NCBI RefSeq assembly: GCF_000745345.1
Contig: NZ_JQNR01000005.1
Span: 3,224,001-3,288,000, forward strand
DNA: 64,000 nt
DNA from: Actinacidiphila yeochonensis CN732
GTDB taxonomy: Bacteria > Actinomycetota > Actinomycetes > Streptomycetales > Streptomycetaceae
Direction of reading: 5' to 3'
The notes under the pieces were generated by a model, which saw only the letters and a list, made by a program, of their open reading frames with translations, ran no database searches and was not told the origin of the DNA. Below, piece by piece: positions 17,121 through 28,147 of the stretch (position 1 is the first letter of the stretch; every line of letters starts with the position of its first letter). A program made the position numbers and the translations under genes.

Positions 17121-17156
17121 AGGAGGGTGCCGACCCCATGGGGTCGGCACCCTCCT
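17121..17156 (+). terminator. Perfect palindromic terminator after nrdJ
   Basis: A 36-base perfect palindrome: AGGAGGGTGCCGACCCC (17121-17137) is exactly complementary to 17140-17156, with AT at the centre. It ends the nrdRJ unit. The rest of the gap 17015-17428 shows no gene. Confidence 0.85.
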
Positions 17157-17428
17157 GGCGTTCCCGGGGCCGGGTGAGGGGCGGCGGTGTCCACCGATGG
17201 AATGACGTCCAGGGGCACCGGCGTCACCTTCGCGGGTAGGGCCGACGGCGCTTCGCGCCCCGCCGTCCCGGCGCCGGCTGCCGCCCGGACGAGGCGGGCG
17301 CTCCCCGGGCGGTACGGGCGCCGGGACGGCGGGGCAGGCCTCCGTACCCCTGGTCCTGCCGCGTGGCGGCGGAGTTCAGCGCGAACTCGGCGTGCCGCGG
17401 GCGGGTCGGGCGCCACTACGATGGCGCG

Positions 17429-18034
17429 GTGTTGGTCAAGTGGGTACGCTGCGGAGTCCTCGATCGGCCCGGGTTCGATCACGGACAGCGCGGGTGGACG
17501 GCCGCCCGGGAATGGCCGGGCTTCCGGGGGCAGGGCGGCGGCTGGAGCCGGTCCCAGCCCGGGGTGGCGCACGTCTTCACCTTCTGGGAGGACCGCCCGG
17601 CCCACGACGCCTTCGCGGCGGGCCCGCACGGCGGCCTGGCCGCCGCCCAGGAGGGCACGTTCGAACTCCTCTCCGAGCGGTTCTTCGAGCACCGGCTCGA
17701 GGTCAAGGTCGGTTTCGAGCCGAGCTTCGCCGGCGCCGACCTGCTGCGCGTCGCCCTGTGCCGGGTGCACCCGGACCGGGCCGAGCACTTCACCCAGATG
17801 CAGCAGAAGGTGTGGAACCCCGCCATGGCCGGCTCGCCCGGCATGCTGCGCGGCGCCGTCAGCCAGGACGGGGACGGCGACTTCCTCGTCCTGTCCCTGT
17901 GGGACTCGGCCACGGAGCGGGGCAAGTACCGGGACGGAGCCGTCTCCCGGCTCTCCGAACGCGCCGGGCTCGACGTCGACGTGCTCTCCGTGGCGGGCGA
18001 CGTGGCGGACGTGGTGCCGGAGTGGACGGTCTGA
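17429..18034 (+). CDS. DUF4937-type protein of unknown function (ABM-like fold)
   Basis: A 201-residue protein resembling the actinobacterial DUF4937 family, which looks like two tandem antibiotic-biosynthesis-monooxygenase-type (dimeric alpha/beta barrel) halves: residues about 1-95 (KWVRCGVLDRPGFDHGQRGWTAA...HVFTFWEDRPAHDAF) and about 100-200 (LLRVALCRVHPDRAEHFTQMQQKVWNPAM...FLVLSLWDSATERGKYRDG). No enzymatic activity can be assigned. I start at GTG 17429 because TACGAT (17417-17422) sits six bases upstream, giving a leaderless transcript, and because the family's KWV-type N-terminus begins there. An ATG at 17363 is in frame but codes for unrelated residues. It is a single gene preceding a histidine phosphatase. 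Confidence 0.7.
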   Translation: MLVKWVRCGVLDRPGFDHGQRGWTAAREWPGFRGQGGGWSRSQPGVAHVFTFWEDRPAHDAFAAGPHGGLAAAQEGTFELLSERFFEHRLEVKVGFEPSFAGADLLRVALCRVHPDRAEHFTQMQQKVWNPAMAGSPGMLRGAVSQDGDGDFLVLSLWDSATERGKYRDGAVSRLSERAGLDVDVLSVAGDVADVVPEWTV

Positions 18035-18214
18035 ACGCCCCCTGAACGCCCGGGCCGCCCCGCGCGCCCGCCCCGCCGCCGCGGCGGCGGCCGGCCCAGC
18101 AGGGGAGGGCACGCCCGGCCGGTTCGGCGTCCCGAGCGCGGCCTTTCCGGGCCAGGCGGCCCGGCCCCCCGGAACACGTCGCCGTCCCGCCCGGCGGGCC
18201 ATAGGGTGGCGGCC

Positions 18215-18877
18215 ATGGGACGCCCTCGCCGTATCGTGCTGATCCGCCATGGGGAGTCCCAGGGCAACAGGGACGACCGCATCTACGAGAGGGTGCCGGA
18301 CCACGCCCTGGAGCTGACCGCCAAGGGACGGCAGCAGGCCGCGGGGGCGGGTGCCGAGCTGCGGGCCCTCTTCGGCGGCGAGCGGGTGCAGGCGTACGTC
18401 TCCCCGTACCGGCGGACCTGGCACACCTTCCAGGAACTCGGCCTGGACCCGGCCCTCGTCCGGGCGCAGGAGGAGCCCCGGCTGCGCGAGCAGGACTGGG
18501 GCAACTGGCAGGACCAGGAGGACATCCAGCGCCAGCGCAAGGCCCGCGACTCCTACGGCCACTTCTTCTACCGCTTCGCGATGGGGGAGAGCGGTGCGGA
18601 CGTCTACGACCGGGTGGGCTCCTTCCTGGAGACCCTCTACCGCGCCTTCGGCAAGCCCGACTTCCCGCCGAACGTGCTGCTGGTCACCCACGGCCTCACC
18701 ATGCGGCTGTTCTGCATGCGGTGGTTCCACTGGACGGTGGAGGAGTTCGAGACGCTGTCCAACCCGGCCAACGCCGAGACGCGCTCGCTGCTGATCCAGC
18801 CCTCGGGCCGCTACATCCTGGACCGGCCCTTCGAGCGCTGGGGTACCCCGAACCCGCCCGGCGGAGGCTTCCAGTAG
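18215..18877 (+). CDS. Histidine phosphatase family protein (phosphoglycerate mutase-like)
   Basis: Branch of the phosphoglycerate mutase/acid phosphatase superfamily; 220 residues. The phosphohistidine motif RHGESQGN is near residue 11, SPYRRTWHTF provides the second phosphate-pocket arginine, LREQDWGNWQD follows, and LLVTHGLTMRL near residue 155 supplies the second histidine. Substrate is unknown; fungal and plant relatives act on varied phosphomonoesters. ATG 18215 lies seven bases after TAGGGT (18202-18207), so the mRNA is probably leaderless; an in-frame ATG at 18206 would overlap that box. The downstream ADP-ribosylglycohydrolase gene begins about 100 bases after the stop. Confidence 0.85.
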   Translation: MGRPRRIVLIRHGESQGNRDDRIYERVPDHALELTAKGRQQAAGAGAELRALFGGERVQAYVSPYRRTWHTFQELGLDPALVRAQEEPRLREQDWGNWQDQEDIQRQRKARDSYGHFFYRFAMGESGADVYDRVGSFLETLYRAFGKPDFPPNVLLVTHGLTMRLFCMRWFHWTVEEFETLSNPANAETRSLLIQPSGRYILDRPFERWGTPNPPGGGFQ

Positions 18878-18980
18878 CTCCGACGCCTTCCGGGGGAGCG
18901 GAGCGGGGAGCGGACCGGGCGTGAGTTCCGGCACACGGAGATTGACCGGCGTGTGGCGCGATGCCAGAGTTCAGGTCGCC

Positions 18981-19889
18981 ATGACCGCAGCCCCCCGCCC
19001 CGAGGCGGACCGACTCGCCCGTGCCCTGGCCAGCCTCCGCGGACTCGCGGTGGGCGACGCCCTCGGCTCCCAGTTCTTCGTCCCCGCCCACTACCCGGCC
19101 CTGCGGGAGCGCCGGCTGCCGCCCGCGCCCTGGCAGTGGACCGACGACACCGAGATGGCCTGCTCGGTGGTCGCCGTCCTCGCCCGCCACGGCGCCGTCG
19201 ACCAGGACGCGCTGGCGGCGTCGTTCGCCGAGCACCACGACTTCGACCGCGGCTACGGCCCGGCCATCGGCCGCATGCTGCGGCTGGTCCGGCAGGAGGA
19301 CGCGGACTGGCGCGAGCTCTCGGCGGCGCTCTTCGACGGCCAGGGCTCCTGGGGCAACGGAGCGGCGATGCGGATCGCGCCGCTCGGCGCCTGGTACGCC
19401 GGGGACCCCGACCAGGCCGCCCGCCAGGCGGAGCTGTCGGCCGTCACCACCCACCGGCACGTCGAGGCGGTGGCGGGCACGGTGGCCGTCGCCGTCGCGG
19501 CCGCCCTGGTGGCCGACCCGGCCGGCCCGCGCGACCCCGAGGCCCTCCTCGGCGCCGTTCTCGACCGGGTGCCGCGCAGCGCCGTGCTGGCCGGGACCCG
19601 CCGCGCCGTCGACATGCTCGACTACGACGACGTCGCCACCGTGGCGGCGGTCCTGGGCTGCGGGCGGCGCACCAGCGCGCTCGACACGGTGCCCTTCACG
19701 CTGTGGGCCGCCGCACGCCATCTCGGCGACTACGAGGGCGCGTTCTGGGCCACCGCCCGCGCCGGCGGCGACGTGGACACCACCTGCGCCATCGTCGGAG
19801 GGATCGTCGCCGCCGCCCCCGAGGGCGGTCCGCCGGCGCCTTGGACACGGCGGACCGAACCGCTCCCGGAATGGGCCGTGGCGGCCTGA
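18981..19889 (+). CDS. ADP-ribosylglycohydrolase family protein
   Basis: Member of the ADP-ribosylglycohydrolase (DraG/ARH3-like) family, which removes ADP-ribose from proteins or small molecules using a binuclear metal centre. Metal-binding motifs are visible: GDALGSQF near residue 26, the TDDTEM motif near residue 53, GNGAAMRIAPLG near residue 133, and GGDVDTTCAIVGGIV near residue 263. Length (302 residues) is usual. I start at ATG 18981, just before the conserved region; GTG 18921 is in frame and would add 20 residues of unclear value. The TDDTE and GDVDTT acids are intact, so the protein is probably active. Substrate is unknown. Confidence 0.85.
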   Translation: MTAAPRPEADRLARALASLRGLAVGDALGSQFFVPAHYPALRERRLPPAPWQWTDDTEMACSVVAVLARHGAVDQDALAASFAEHHDFDRGYGPAIGRMLRLVRQEDADWRELSAALFDGQGSWGNGAAMRIAPLGAWYAGDPDQAARQAELSAVTTHRHVEAVAGTVAVAVAAALVADPAGPRDPEALLGAVLDRVPRSAVLAGTRRAVDMLDYDDVATVAAVLGCGRRTSALDTVPFTLWAAARHLGDYEGAFWATARAGGDVDTTCAIVGGIVAAAPEGGPPAPWTRRTEPLPEWAVAA

Positions 19890-19937
19890 CGCCCCCCTGC
19901 GGGCGGCACGGCGCCGAGAGGTAGGCTGAGCAGCGTC

Positions 19938-20624
19938 ATGCCGTACGTGCCACCCACCCACACCGTCGAGCGGTCGATGCGCGCCACCCTCGGCGTACGC
20001 ACCGTCGCCGGGGTGGACGAGGTCGGCCGGGGGGCCTGGGCCGGCCCGGTGACCGTATGCGCGGCCGTCACCGGGTTGCGCCGTCCGCCCGAGGGCCTGA
20101 CCGACTCCAAGCTCCTCACCCCCAAACGCCGCTCCGAACTGGCCGCCGTGCTGAGCGGATGGGTGACCGGCTACGCCTTCGGGCATGCCTCGAACGACGA
20201 GATCGACGACCTGGGGATGACGGCCGCACTGCGGCTGGCCGCGGTACGCGCCCTGGAGGGCCTGCCGGAGCGGCCGGACGCGGTGATCCTGGACGGCAAG
20301 CACGACTACCTCGGCGGCCCCTGGACGGTACGGACGGTGATCAAGGGCGACCAGTCGTGCGTGTCGGTGGCCGCGGCGTCCGTGCTCGCCAAGGTCCACC
20401 GGGACGGCGCCATGGCCGAACTCGGCGCCGAGTACCTCCCTTTCGCCTTCCAGGACAACGCCGGGTATCCATCTCCCGTTCACCGGGCGGCGCTCGAAGA
20501 GCTCGGCCCCACCGTTCACCACCGCCTCTCCTGGGCCTACCTGGACGCCATGCCGAGGTGGCAGCATCTGAAGCGGGTGCGGGCGGACGTCGACGCGGGG
20601 GAACAACTCGGTTTCGATTTCTGA
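19938..20624 (+). CDS. rnhB: Ribonuclease HII
   Basis: RNase HII cuts the RNA strand of RNA:DNA hybrids and initiates removal of single ribonucleotides from DNA. The 228-residue protein carries the G(V)DEVGRGAWAGP active-site motif near residue 25 (two of the four acidic residues), the DSK element in LTDSKLLTPKRR, the catalytic Asp in VILDGKHDYLG, and KGDQSCVSVAAASVLAKVHRD. TAGGCT (19922-19927) ten bases before ATG suggests a nearly leaderless transcript. The gene is followed by a protein of unknown function after 54 bases. Confidence 0.96.
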   Translation: MPYVPPTHTVERSMRATLGVRTVAGVDEVGRGAWAGPVTVCAAVTGLRRPPEGLTDSKLLTPKRRSELAAVLSGWVTGYAFGHASNDEIDDLGMTAALRLAAVRALEGLPERPDAVILDGKHDYLGGPWTVRTVIKGDQSCVSVAAASVLAKVHRDGAMAELGAEYLPFAFQDNAGYPSPVHRAALEELGPTVHHRLSWAYLDAMPRWQHLKRVRADVDAGEQLGFDF

Positions 20625-20678
20625 TCCGGCACCCACCCCCCGCTGCGCGTTCCCGGCGCGTTTGATAGACATCAACCC

Positions 20679-21332
20679 ATGCCTCTCACCCCCGAGGAGC
20701 CTCAGATTCACGAGAGCGTCCCGGGTCCCCGCACTGCTCCTGCCGCCGGCCGGAGTGCGTCGACCCCCCGTCCTGTCCCCGGTCCCCCGCGTCCCGCGGC
20801 GCCGCGCCCCGCACCGCAGCGGGACGCCGTCGGCGCCCGCCCCGGCCGCCCGGTGCCCCACCGGCCCGCCGCCAAGCCCGGACCCGCGGCCGGGGCGACG
20901 GCCGCCGCGGAGTCCGTGCCGCAGCAGCGGCCGGCCGAGAACGCCGCCACCCAGATCCAGCTGATCCCCGCCTCCGTGTCGGGCGCCGTGGACGCGGCCG
21001 AGGAAACGGTTGACCTCCTGCTGGACACCGGCCGGGCGCCGGGCGAGGTCCTCGTGCTCACCTCGGGCGAACCGCACCCGTGGGCCGCGCACGAACTCAC
21101 CTTCGGTGAGGACTCCTACTGGGCGCAGCACGACGCGGCCGAGGACGTCTTCTACGCCGATCTCTCCGCCACCCGTACCGCGGGCCGCCCGGTCGTCGTG
21201 GTCGCCGTCAACGGCGGTGACGAGACCTCGCTGGCCGCCGGCCTGTCGAGCGCCCGGGCGAAGGCGGGCGTGCTGCTGATCGTCTGCGGCGACCCGGCCC
21301 GGACCAGCACGCTGCTGGGCATCGACGCCTGA
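20679..21332 (+). CDS. Protein of unknown function with disordered N-terminus
   Basis: A 217-residue protein. About 85 N-terminal residues are Pro/Ala/Arg-rich and probably disordered. The folded part (about 88-217) has alternating strand/helix sequence: AVDAAEETVDLLLDTGRAPGEVLVLTSG, HPWAAHELTFGEDSYW, VFYADLSATRTAGRPVVVVAVNGG and AKAGVLLIVCGD. The TGRAPGEVLVLT and final PVVVVAVNGG/LLIVCGD pattern resembles the C-terminal RecA-like region of UvrD-type SF1 helicases, but no Walker motif is present, so this is at most a nuclease/helicase-derived fragment domain. ATG follows GATAGACAT by seven bases (leaderless). I do not recognise a named family. It lies between rnhB and recQ, as in other Streptomyces. 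Confidence 0.65.
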   Translation: MPLTPEEPQIHESVPGPRTAPAAGRSASTPRPVPGPPRPAAPRPAPQRDAVGARPGRPVPHRPAAKPGPAAGATAAAESVPQQRPAENAATQIQLIPASVSGAVDAAEETVDLLLDTGRAPGEVLVLTSGEPHPWAAHELTFGEDSYWAQHDAAEDVFYADLSATRTAGRPVVVVAVNGGDETSLAAGLSSARAKAGVLLIVCGDPARTSTLLGIDA

Positions 21333-21355
21333 CCCGGTGCTGGGCGCCGACCGCT

Positions 21356-21940
21356 TCAGCGGGCGGCGGCCCGGCGCCTGGCCTGGGGAATCCCCGCGGT
21401 GGAGCCGCCACCCCGTGACGGTCGTCGCGCGGCGGTCAGGGCGCTCGGCGTCCGGCCGCCACGCTCCTCGCCGAGGACGTTCCAGCCGCCGTCGGTGAGC
21501 GCCACATAGGAACCGCAGCGCAGCCCGTGCAGGGTGCAGGCGTCCCGCAGCCCCCACATCCAGGCCCCGTCCTCGGCGGTCCACTCGGGCGGGCCCTCCC
21601 GGCACACCATGAGCACGGCGGTCCGCACCGGTTCCCGAAGCCGCAGGTCGTGCGGGATGACCCGGCGCAGGTGCGCGAGCAGGAGGTTGCGCCGCTCCCA
21701 TCCGTCCGACACCCCGACCCGGCCGGAGAACGAGGCGCTGGCCCTGATCCTGCCGTCGGGGTCGTAGACGGCGACCACGGCGGTGGCCGGGGTCGGCAGG
21801 TGGCGGGCGTGGAGGTCCTTGACGACGTCGCGGGGGTTGGCGAGCATCGGGACCACGCTGCCGGACCATTCGGCCGGCTCGACGCTGCGCGACGGGCTGG
21901 AGGAAGTGGCGGACACGTCCGGAACGAAACCTATGGCCAC
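21356..21940 (-). CDS. Conserved hypothetical protein
   Basis: A 194-residue minus-strand protein converging on the preceding gene (23 bases between stops). GTG 21940 is chosen because AAAGGAGG lies just upstream. After a Ser-rich N-terminus the sequence has a mixed alpha/beta stretch (VVPMLANPRDVVKDLHARHLPTPATAVVAVYDPDGRIRASASF, RRNLLLAHLRRVIPHDLRLREPVRTAVLMVCREGPPEW, LHGLRCGSYVALTDGGWNVLGE) and a basic tail. I cannot assign a family or function. No signal peptide or membrane segment is apparent. Confidence 0.65.
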   Translation of the reverse strand: MAIGFVPDVSATSSSPSRSVEPAEWSGSVVPMLANPRDVVKDLHARHLPTPATAVVAVYDPDGRIRASASFSGRVGVSDGWERRNLLLAHLRRVIPHDLRLREPVRTAVLMVCREGPPEWTAEDGAWMWGLRDACTLHGLRCGSYVALTDGGWNVLGEERGGRTPSALTAARRPSRGGGSTAGIPQARRRAAAR

Positions 21941-22261
21941 GTTCCCTCCTTTCCCGGATACGCCCGTAGACCGGGCGCGAGGCACACCGGTCAAGGGCTC
22001 CGAGAGCCGTTCGGGGATACGGCCTCAATTCTTCCTGTCGCTCCGCCCCGCGGCAACGGTCAATCGGAAGCCCTGCCCGAATTGGCCCCTCACGCCGCAA
22101 TGATTCCTCCGAACGCGGCCCCTGGCGGCCCGGACCAGCCGGAATGCCGGGGCCGCCGCCAGGGCTTTCCCGGGCGCTGACGCGAACACGGGCCCTCCGC
22201 GCACAGTGCGTCACTCCGTGTGAGGTGGCTGATTGTCCCTGCCATCGGGTTGCATAGAGGT
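21941..22261. other. Divergent intergenic region upstream of recQ
   Basis: About 320 bases between divergent genes, visibly less GC-rich than its surroundings in the middle (around 22020-22120). No gene, repeat or clear operator was seen. Confidence 0.4.
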
Positions 22262-24421
<2,160 letters not shown>

Positions 24422-24574
24422 GCAGCCCGGCCCGGGGCCGCCCATGGCGCCGTCGCGCCGCCCGCCCGTGTCACGGACGTACCGCCTTCCGGCTCCCGAC
24501 GGTTCGTGAGGGCCTCCTGGGACTCGTCGTGTCCGAGGTATTGAAGTGACGGGTGAGCGGGGCTACGGTCTCGG

Positions 24575-24599
24575 CGAATCGATTCGACGAATCGATTCA
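24575..24599. promoter_or_regulatory. Double LacI-type operator
   Basis: Two copies of the palindrome GAATCGATTC (24576-24585 and 24589-24598), 13 bases apart, end 22 bases before the LacI-family gene. The central CG and even spacing fit LacI-family operators. I do not find a copy in front of the ABC importer, so control of the importer may be through read-through from the regulator gene or a weaker site. Confidence 0.7.
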
Positions 24600-24620
24600 C
24601 CGTGGGCACGAGGGAGCGCC

Positions 24621-25637
24621 ATGGTCACCATCAAGGATGTCGCCGAACGTGCCGGCGTGGCGGCGAGCACGGTGTCGTACGTGCTCAGCGGTTCGCGGAA
24701 GACCTCGGAAGAGACCCGGCTGGCCGTCCGCGCCGCCGTTGACGAGCTCGGCTACCACCCCCGCGCCAGCGCGCGTTCGCTCCGCAGCACCCGTACCGAC
24801 GTGCTGGCGCTCGCGGTGCCCCGGGTGCCCGGCGGCTACCGGGCCGTGGACGGCAGGTTCGCCATCGAGGTCAGCGACGCCGCCCGGGAACACGGGTACG
24901 ACGTGCTGCTGGTGACCGACCAGGACGGTGTCGGCGCACTGCGCCGGATCGTGGGGAGCGGCGTCGCCGACGCCGTGATCCTGATGGCGGTGGAGACCGA
25001 GGACCCGCGGGTCCGGGTGATGCGCCAGCTGGACCATCCCACAGCCCTCCTGGGTACGCCGGCGCGGGCTGCCGGGGTGCCGTGGGTCGACCTCGACTGG
25101 GAGGCCGCCGCCGTCCTGGCCGTACGTGAGGCGGCCGGGACGGGCCGCCGCCGGATCGCCTACCTCGCCGCCACGGAGGAGGAGATCGGCGCCCGCCGCG
25201 GCTACGCCGTACGCGGTATGGCGGGCGCCCGGCGTGCCGCCGCCGAGACCGGCGCGGACGTCACGGTCCACCCGTCGACCGGTGACCTGGCCGAACTCGA
25301 CCGGCGGGTCGCCTCCCTGCTCGCGGGCCCCGGCGCCCCCGACACTCTGATCGTCCAGCACGTGGCGGTGCTCCCGCAGATCCTCGCCGCCTGCCGTGCC
25401 GCCGGCCGCCGGGTGCCCGCGGACCTGGTCGTCATCGCGGTCGGCGAGCTTCCCGACGATGCCGGCGGTCGTGAACTGCCGCGCATCGAACTGCCCGTCG
25501 CCGAGATGGCAGCCGAGGTGACCCGGCTGGCCCTCCAGGCCGTCGCCGACCACTCCGCCGAGAGCACAGCGGCCGTGGCCGCCCGGACCGACCACCGACT
25601 GATCGCCCCTGTCCTGCTACCCGGCTGCCCGACCTGA
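24621..25637 (+). CDS. LacI-family transcriptional regulator
   Basis: A 338-residue regulator with the LacI helix-turn-helix at the N-terminus (MVTIKDVAERAGVAASTVSYVLSG...YHPRASARSLRS, residues 1-58) and a periplasmic-binding-protein-like effector domain (ADAVILMAVETEDPRV, RRRIAYLAATEEE, ELPRIELPVAEM). LacI proteins bind palindromic operators and release them on sugar binding. ATG 24621 begins directly with the HTH and has GGGAGCG in front; ATG 24546 upstream would place the operator inside the gene. Downstream genes encode a carbohydrate ABC importer on the same strand, the expected target. The sugar cannot be told from sequence. Confidence 0.9.
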   Translation: MVTIKDVAERAGVAASTVSYVLSGSRKTSEETRLAVRAAVDELGYHPRASARSLRSTRTDVLALAVPRVPGGYRAVDGRFAIEVSDAAREHGYDVLLVTDQDGVGALRRIVGSGVADAVILMAVETEDPRVRVMRQLDHPTALLGTPARAAGVPWVDLDWEAAAVLAVREAAGTGRRRIAYLAATEEEIGARRGYAVRGMAGARRAAAETGADVTVHPSTGDLAELDRRVASLLAGPGAPDTLIVQHVAVLPQILAACRAAGRRVPADLVVIAVGELPDDAGGRELPRIELPVAEMAAEVTRLALQAVADHSAESTAAVAARTDHRLIAPVLLPGCPT

Positions 25638-25827
25638 CCTCCCAGGACACCGCCGCCCAGCTCTCCGGCGCCACCGCCCTTCGTCCCCCTCCGGCAACCG
25701 AGCGTCCCAGCCTTCCGCCCTCGCCCCCCTCCGTTTCGGACCGCACACGCCACGAGCGTCCGCCGCGCATGCCCGCGGCCCGCCGAACACGCTCAGCCGC
25801 CCGTTCAGGAATCCCGCAGGAGGTTCG

Positions 25828-27111
25828 ATGTACCGCCCCGGAAAGACGTCGGTTCTGCTGGCCGCCGCCGCGCTGACCGCGCTCGGCACCACCGCGTGCG
25901 GCGGGTCGAGCGGCAGTTCCGCCCAGGACCACGTGCTGAACCTGTGGCACTACGAGGACGCCGACAGCGCCATGGGGATCGCCTGGAAGGAGGCGGTCAA
26001 GGAGTTCCAGCAGCAGAACCCCGGCTGGACGGTGAAGGTCTCCCACACGTCCTTCGAGCAGATCCAGAAGACCGCCCCGATGCTGCTCAACTCACCCAAG
26101 GCACCAGACATCATGGAGTACAACAAGGGCAACGCCACCGCCGGGCTGCTCTCCAAGGAGGGGCTGCTCACCGACCTCTCCCCGGCCGCCCGGAGCTACG
26201 GGTGGGACGCCAAGCTGCCGGCCGGCATCCAGGCCACCTCCCGCTACAGCGACGGCGTGATGGGCTCGGGCAACTGGTACGGAGTGCCGGACTACGCCGA
26301 GTACGCGATGGTCTACTACAACAAGGACCTGTTCGCGAAGTACCACGTCGCGGTCCCGACCACCTGGGACCAGTTCACCGCCGCGCTGGCCACGTTCAAG
26401 GCCGCGGGCGTCACCCCGCTGGCCGACGGCGGCGCGGAGTACCCGGCGCAGCAGTACCTGTGGGAGCTCGCGCTGCGCAAGGCCGACCCGAGCTGGATCA
26501 AGGCGTACGAGGAGACCGGCAAGGCGGACTTCCACGACGCCGCCTGGACCTACGCCGCCGACACCTTCGCCGACTGGGTCAAACGGGGCTACATCGCCAG
26601 GAACTCGGTGAGCCAGAAGGCCCAGGACATGGGCGACGCCTTCGAGGCCGGCAGTTCGCCGATGATGGTCTCCGGCGACTGGTGGTACGGCGGTTTCGAG
26701 TCCGAGATCACCGCGTTCTCCTGGGGCACCTTCCTGATCCCCGGCAGCACCTACGCGGCCGGTTCGGGCGGAAACCTGTGGGTCGTGCCCAAGAACTCCA
26801 AGCACGCCGACATGGCCGAGAAGTTCATCAACCTCACCCTGCAGCCCACGATCCAGAACCTGCTCGCCGCCAAGGGCCAGGTCCCGGTCGCCGCGGACCC
26901 CTCGGCCGTCAGCGACCCCCGGGCCAGGGAACTGGTGCAGAACTACCGGACGATCGTCGGCCGCGACGGTCTCGCCTTCTACCCCGACTGGCCGGTGCCC
27001 GACTTCTACGCGACGTTGACGTCGGCCACGCAGAACCTGATGAACGGGCAGAGTCCCCAGTCGGTGCTCTCCTCGCTGCAGTCGGCCTACACCTCCGGCT
27101 TCGGTCACTGA
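25828..27111 (+). CDS. Carbohydrate ABC transporter substrate-binding lipoprotein
   Basis: A 427-residue extracellular solute-binding protein (family 1, MalE-like) anchored as a lipoprotein: signal peptide MYRPGKTSVLLAAAALTALG with cysteine 24 in TTACGGSS as acylation site. Sugar-binding cluster features include LNLWHYED, SFEQIQKTAPMLLNSPKAPDIMEYNKGNA, VPDYAEYAMVYYNKDLFAKYHV (near residue 150) and MMVSGDWWYGGF. CAGGAGGTTCG precedes the ATG. It is the first gene of an importer with two permeases but no ATPase; in Streptomyces such importers usually share the MsiK ATPase. The absence of a glycoside hydrolase leaves the substrate open. Confidence 0.9.
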   Translation: MYRPGKTSVLLAAAALTALGTTACGGSSGSSAQDHVLNLWHYEDADSAMGIAWKEAVKEFQQQNPGWTVKVSHTSFEQIQKTAPMLLNSPKAPDIMEYNKGNATAGLLSKEGLLTDLSPAARSYGWDAKLPAGIQATSRYSDGVMGSGNWYGVPDYAEYAMVYYNKDLFAKYHVAVPTTWDQFTAALATFKAAGVTPLADGGAEYPAQQYLWELALRKADPSWIKAYEETGKADFHDAAWTYAADTFADWVKRGYIARNSVSQKAQDMGDAFEAGSSPMMVSGDWWYGGFESEITAFSWGTFLIPGSTYAAGSGGNLWVVPKNSKHADMAEKFINLTLQPTIQNLLAAKGQVPVAADPSAVSDPRARELVQNYRTIVGRDGLAFYPDWPVPDFYATLTSATQNLMNGQSPQSVLSSLQSAYTSGFGH

Positions 27112-27181
27112 ACCCGTGCGGCCCGGGGGCGGCTCCACCTGTCCGCCGGACCGCGTCATCGCGTAGAAAGCACAGGACGAC

Positions 27182-28147
27182 ATGACGATGTCCCAGGCAG
27201 CGCTGGAACCGGCGCGCCCGCCCGGCACGACACCCGAGGCGGCGGCCGTCCGGGGCCGGCGCCGCCGCGAGTCCCTGGCCCTCTACCTGCTCCCCGGCGC
27301 CGCGCTGTTCGTCGCGGTGATCCTGATCCCGATGGGGATGAACGTCTGGTACAGCCTGCACCAGTGGTACGGGATCGGGCCGATGAAGTGGGTCGGCCTG
27401 CAGAACTACGTCAGACTCTTCCACGACTCGACGTTCTGGACCTCGTTCGAGCACCAGGTGGGTCTCGTCCTGGCGATGGCGGTCGTTCCCACGGTGGTCG
27501 GACTGGTACTGGCCGCCGGACTCTTCGACTACATAGGCGCGCGGTTCGGAGGTCGCACCGCCGGTCTCCTGCGTGCCTGCATCTACCTGCCGCAGGTCAT
27601 GCCGCTGGCCGTGATGGGCGTGGTGTGGGGCTGGATTCTCAACCCGCGGATCGGCGCCCTCAACGGGCTGCTCGGGGACGTCGGCCTCGGATCGCTGCGG
27701 CACGACTGGCTGGGAGATCCCAGGACCGCCCTCTACACCGTCATGGCGGTGATGGTGTGGGTGCAGATCGGATTCCCCCTGGTCATCTTCATGGCCGGAA
27801 TGCAGCGGATAGACCCGTCCCTGCACGAGGCGGCAGAGGTGGACGGTGCCGACTGGTGGCAGCGCTTCTTCAGGATCACCGTTCCGATCATGCGGCCGGA
27901 GACCTACGTCGTCCTGCTGATGACCACGATCGGCGCCCTGAAGTCCTTCGCGGCGATCTACACCCTCACCCAGGGCGGTCCGGGCACCTCCACGAACGTG
28001 CCCTCCTACTACTCCTACGCGAACTTCTTCGAGACCACCAGGGTCGGTTACGGCGCGGCGATCGCGACGGTCATGACCGTGATCACCGTCGTGGTGACCC
28101 TGGTGCTGCTCCGGCTGCAGAGCCGCCAGCAGGAGGTGCGGGACTGA
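27182..28147 (+). CDS. Carbohydrate ABC transporter permease (MalF-like)
   Basis: A 321-residue inner-membrane permease with about six membrane segments (LALYLLPGAALFVAVILIP at the N-terminus, then GLVLAMAVVPTVVGLVLAAGL, YLPQVMPLAVMGVVWGW, VMAVMVWVQIGFPLVIFM, TYVVLLMTTIGALKSFAAIY and a C-terminal segment). The EAA loop that docks the ATPase reads EAAEVDGADWWQRFFRITVP near residue 220. ATG 27182 lies 70 bases after the binding-protein stop. Its TGA overlaps the next ATG (TGATG), so the two permeases are translationally coupled. Confidence 0.92.
   Translation: MTMSQAALEPARPPGTTPEAAAVRGRRRRESLALYLLPGAALFVAVILIPMGMNVWYSLHQWYGIGPMKWVGLQNYVRLFHDSTFWTSFEHQVGLVLAMAVVPTVVGLVLAAGLFDYIGARFGGRTAGLLRACIYLPQVMPLAVMGVVWGWILNPRIGALNGLLGDVGLGSLRHDWLGDPRTALYTVMAVMVWVQIGFPLVIFMAGMQRIDPSLHEAAEVDGADWWQRFFRITVPIMRPETYVVLLMTTIGALKSFAAIYTLTQGGPGTSTNVPSYYSYANFFETTRVGYGAAIATVMTVITVVVTLVLLRLQSRQQEVRD

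Noticed and set aside
13376..18934. A very long open frame (about 1850 codons) on the minus strand
   Set aside because: It lies antisense to nrdR, nrdJ and neighbours, reads as Leu/Val/Arg/Gly shadow sequence, and results from high GC at third codon positions. Similar long antisense frames at 2164-6330, 7286-11926 and 18696-22214 were rejected for the same reason.
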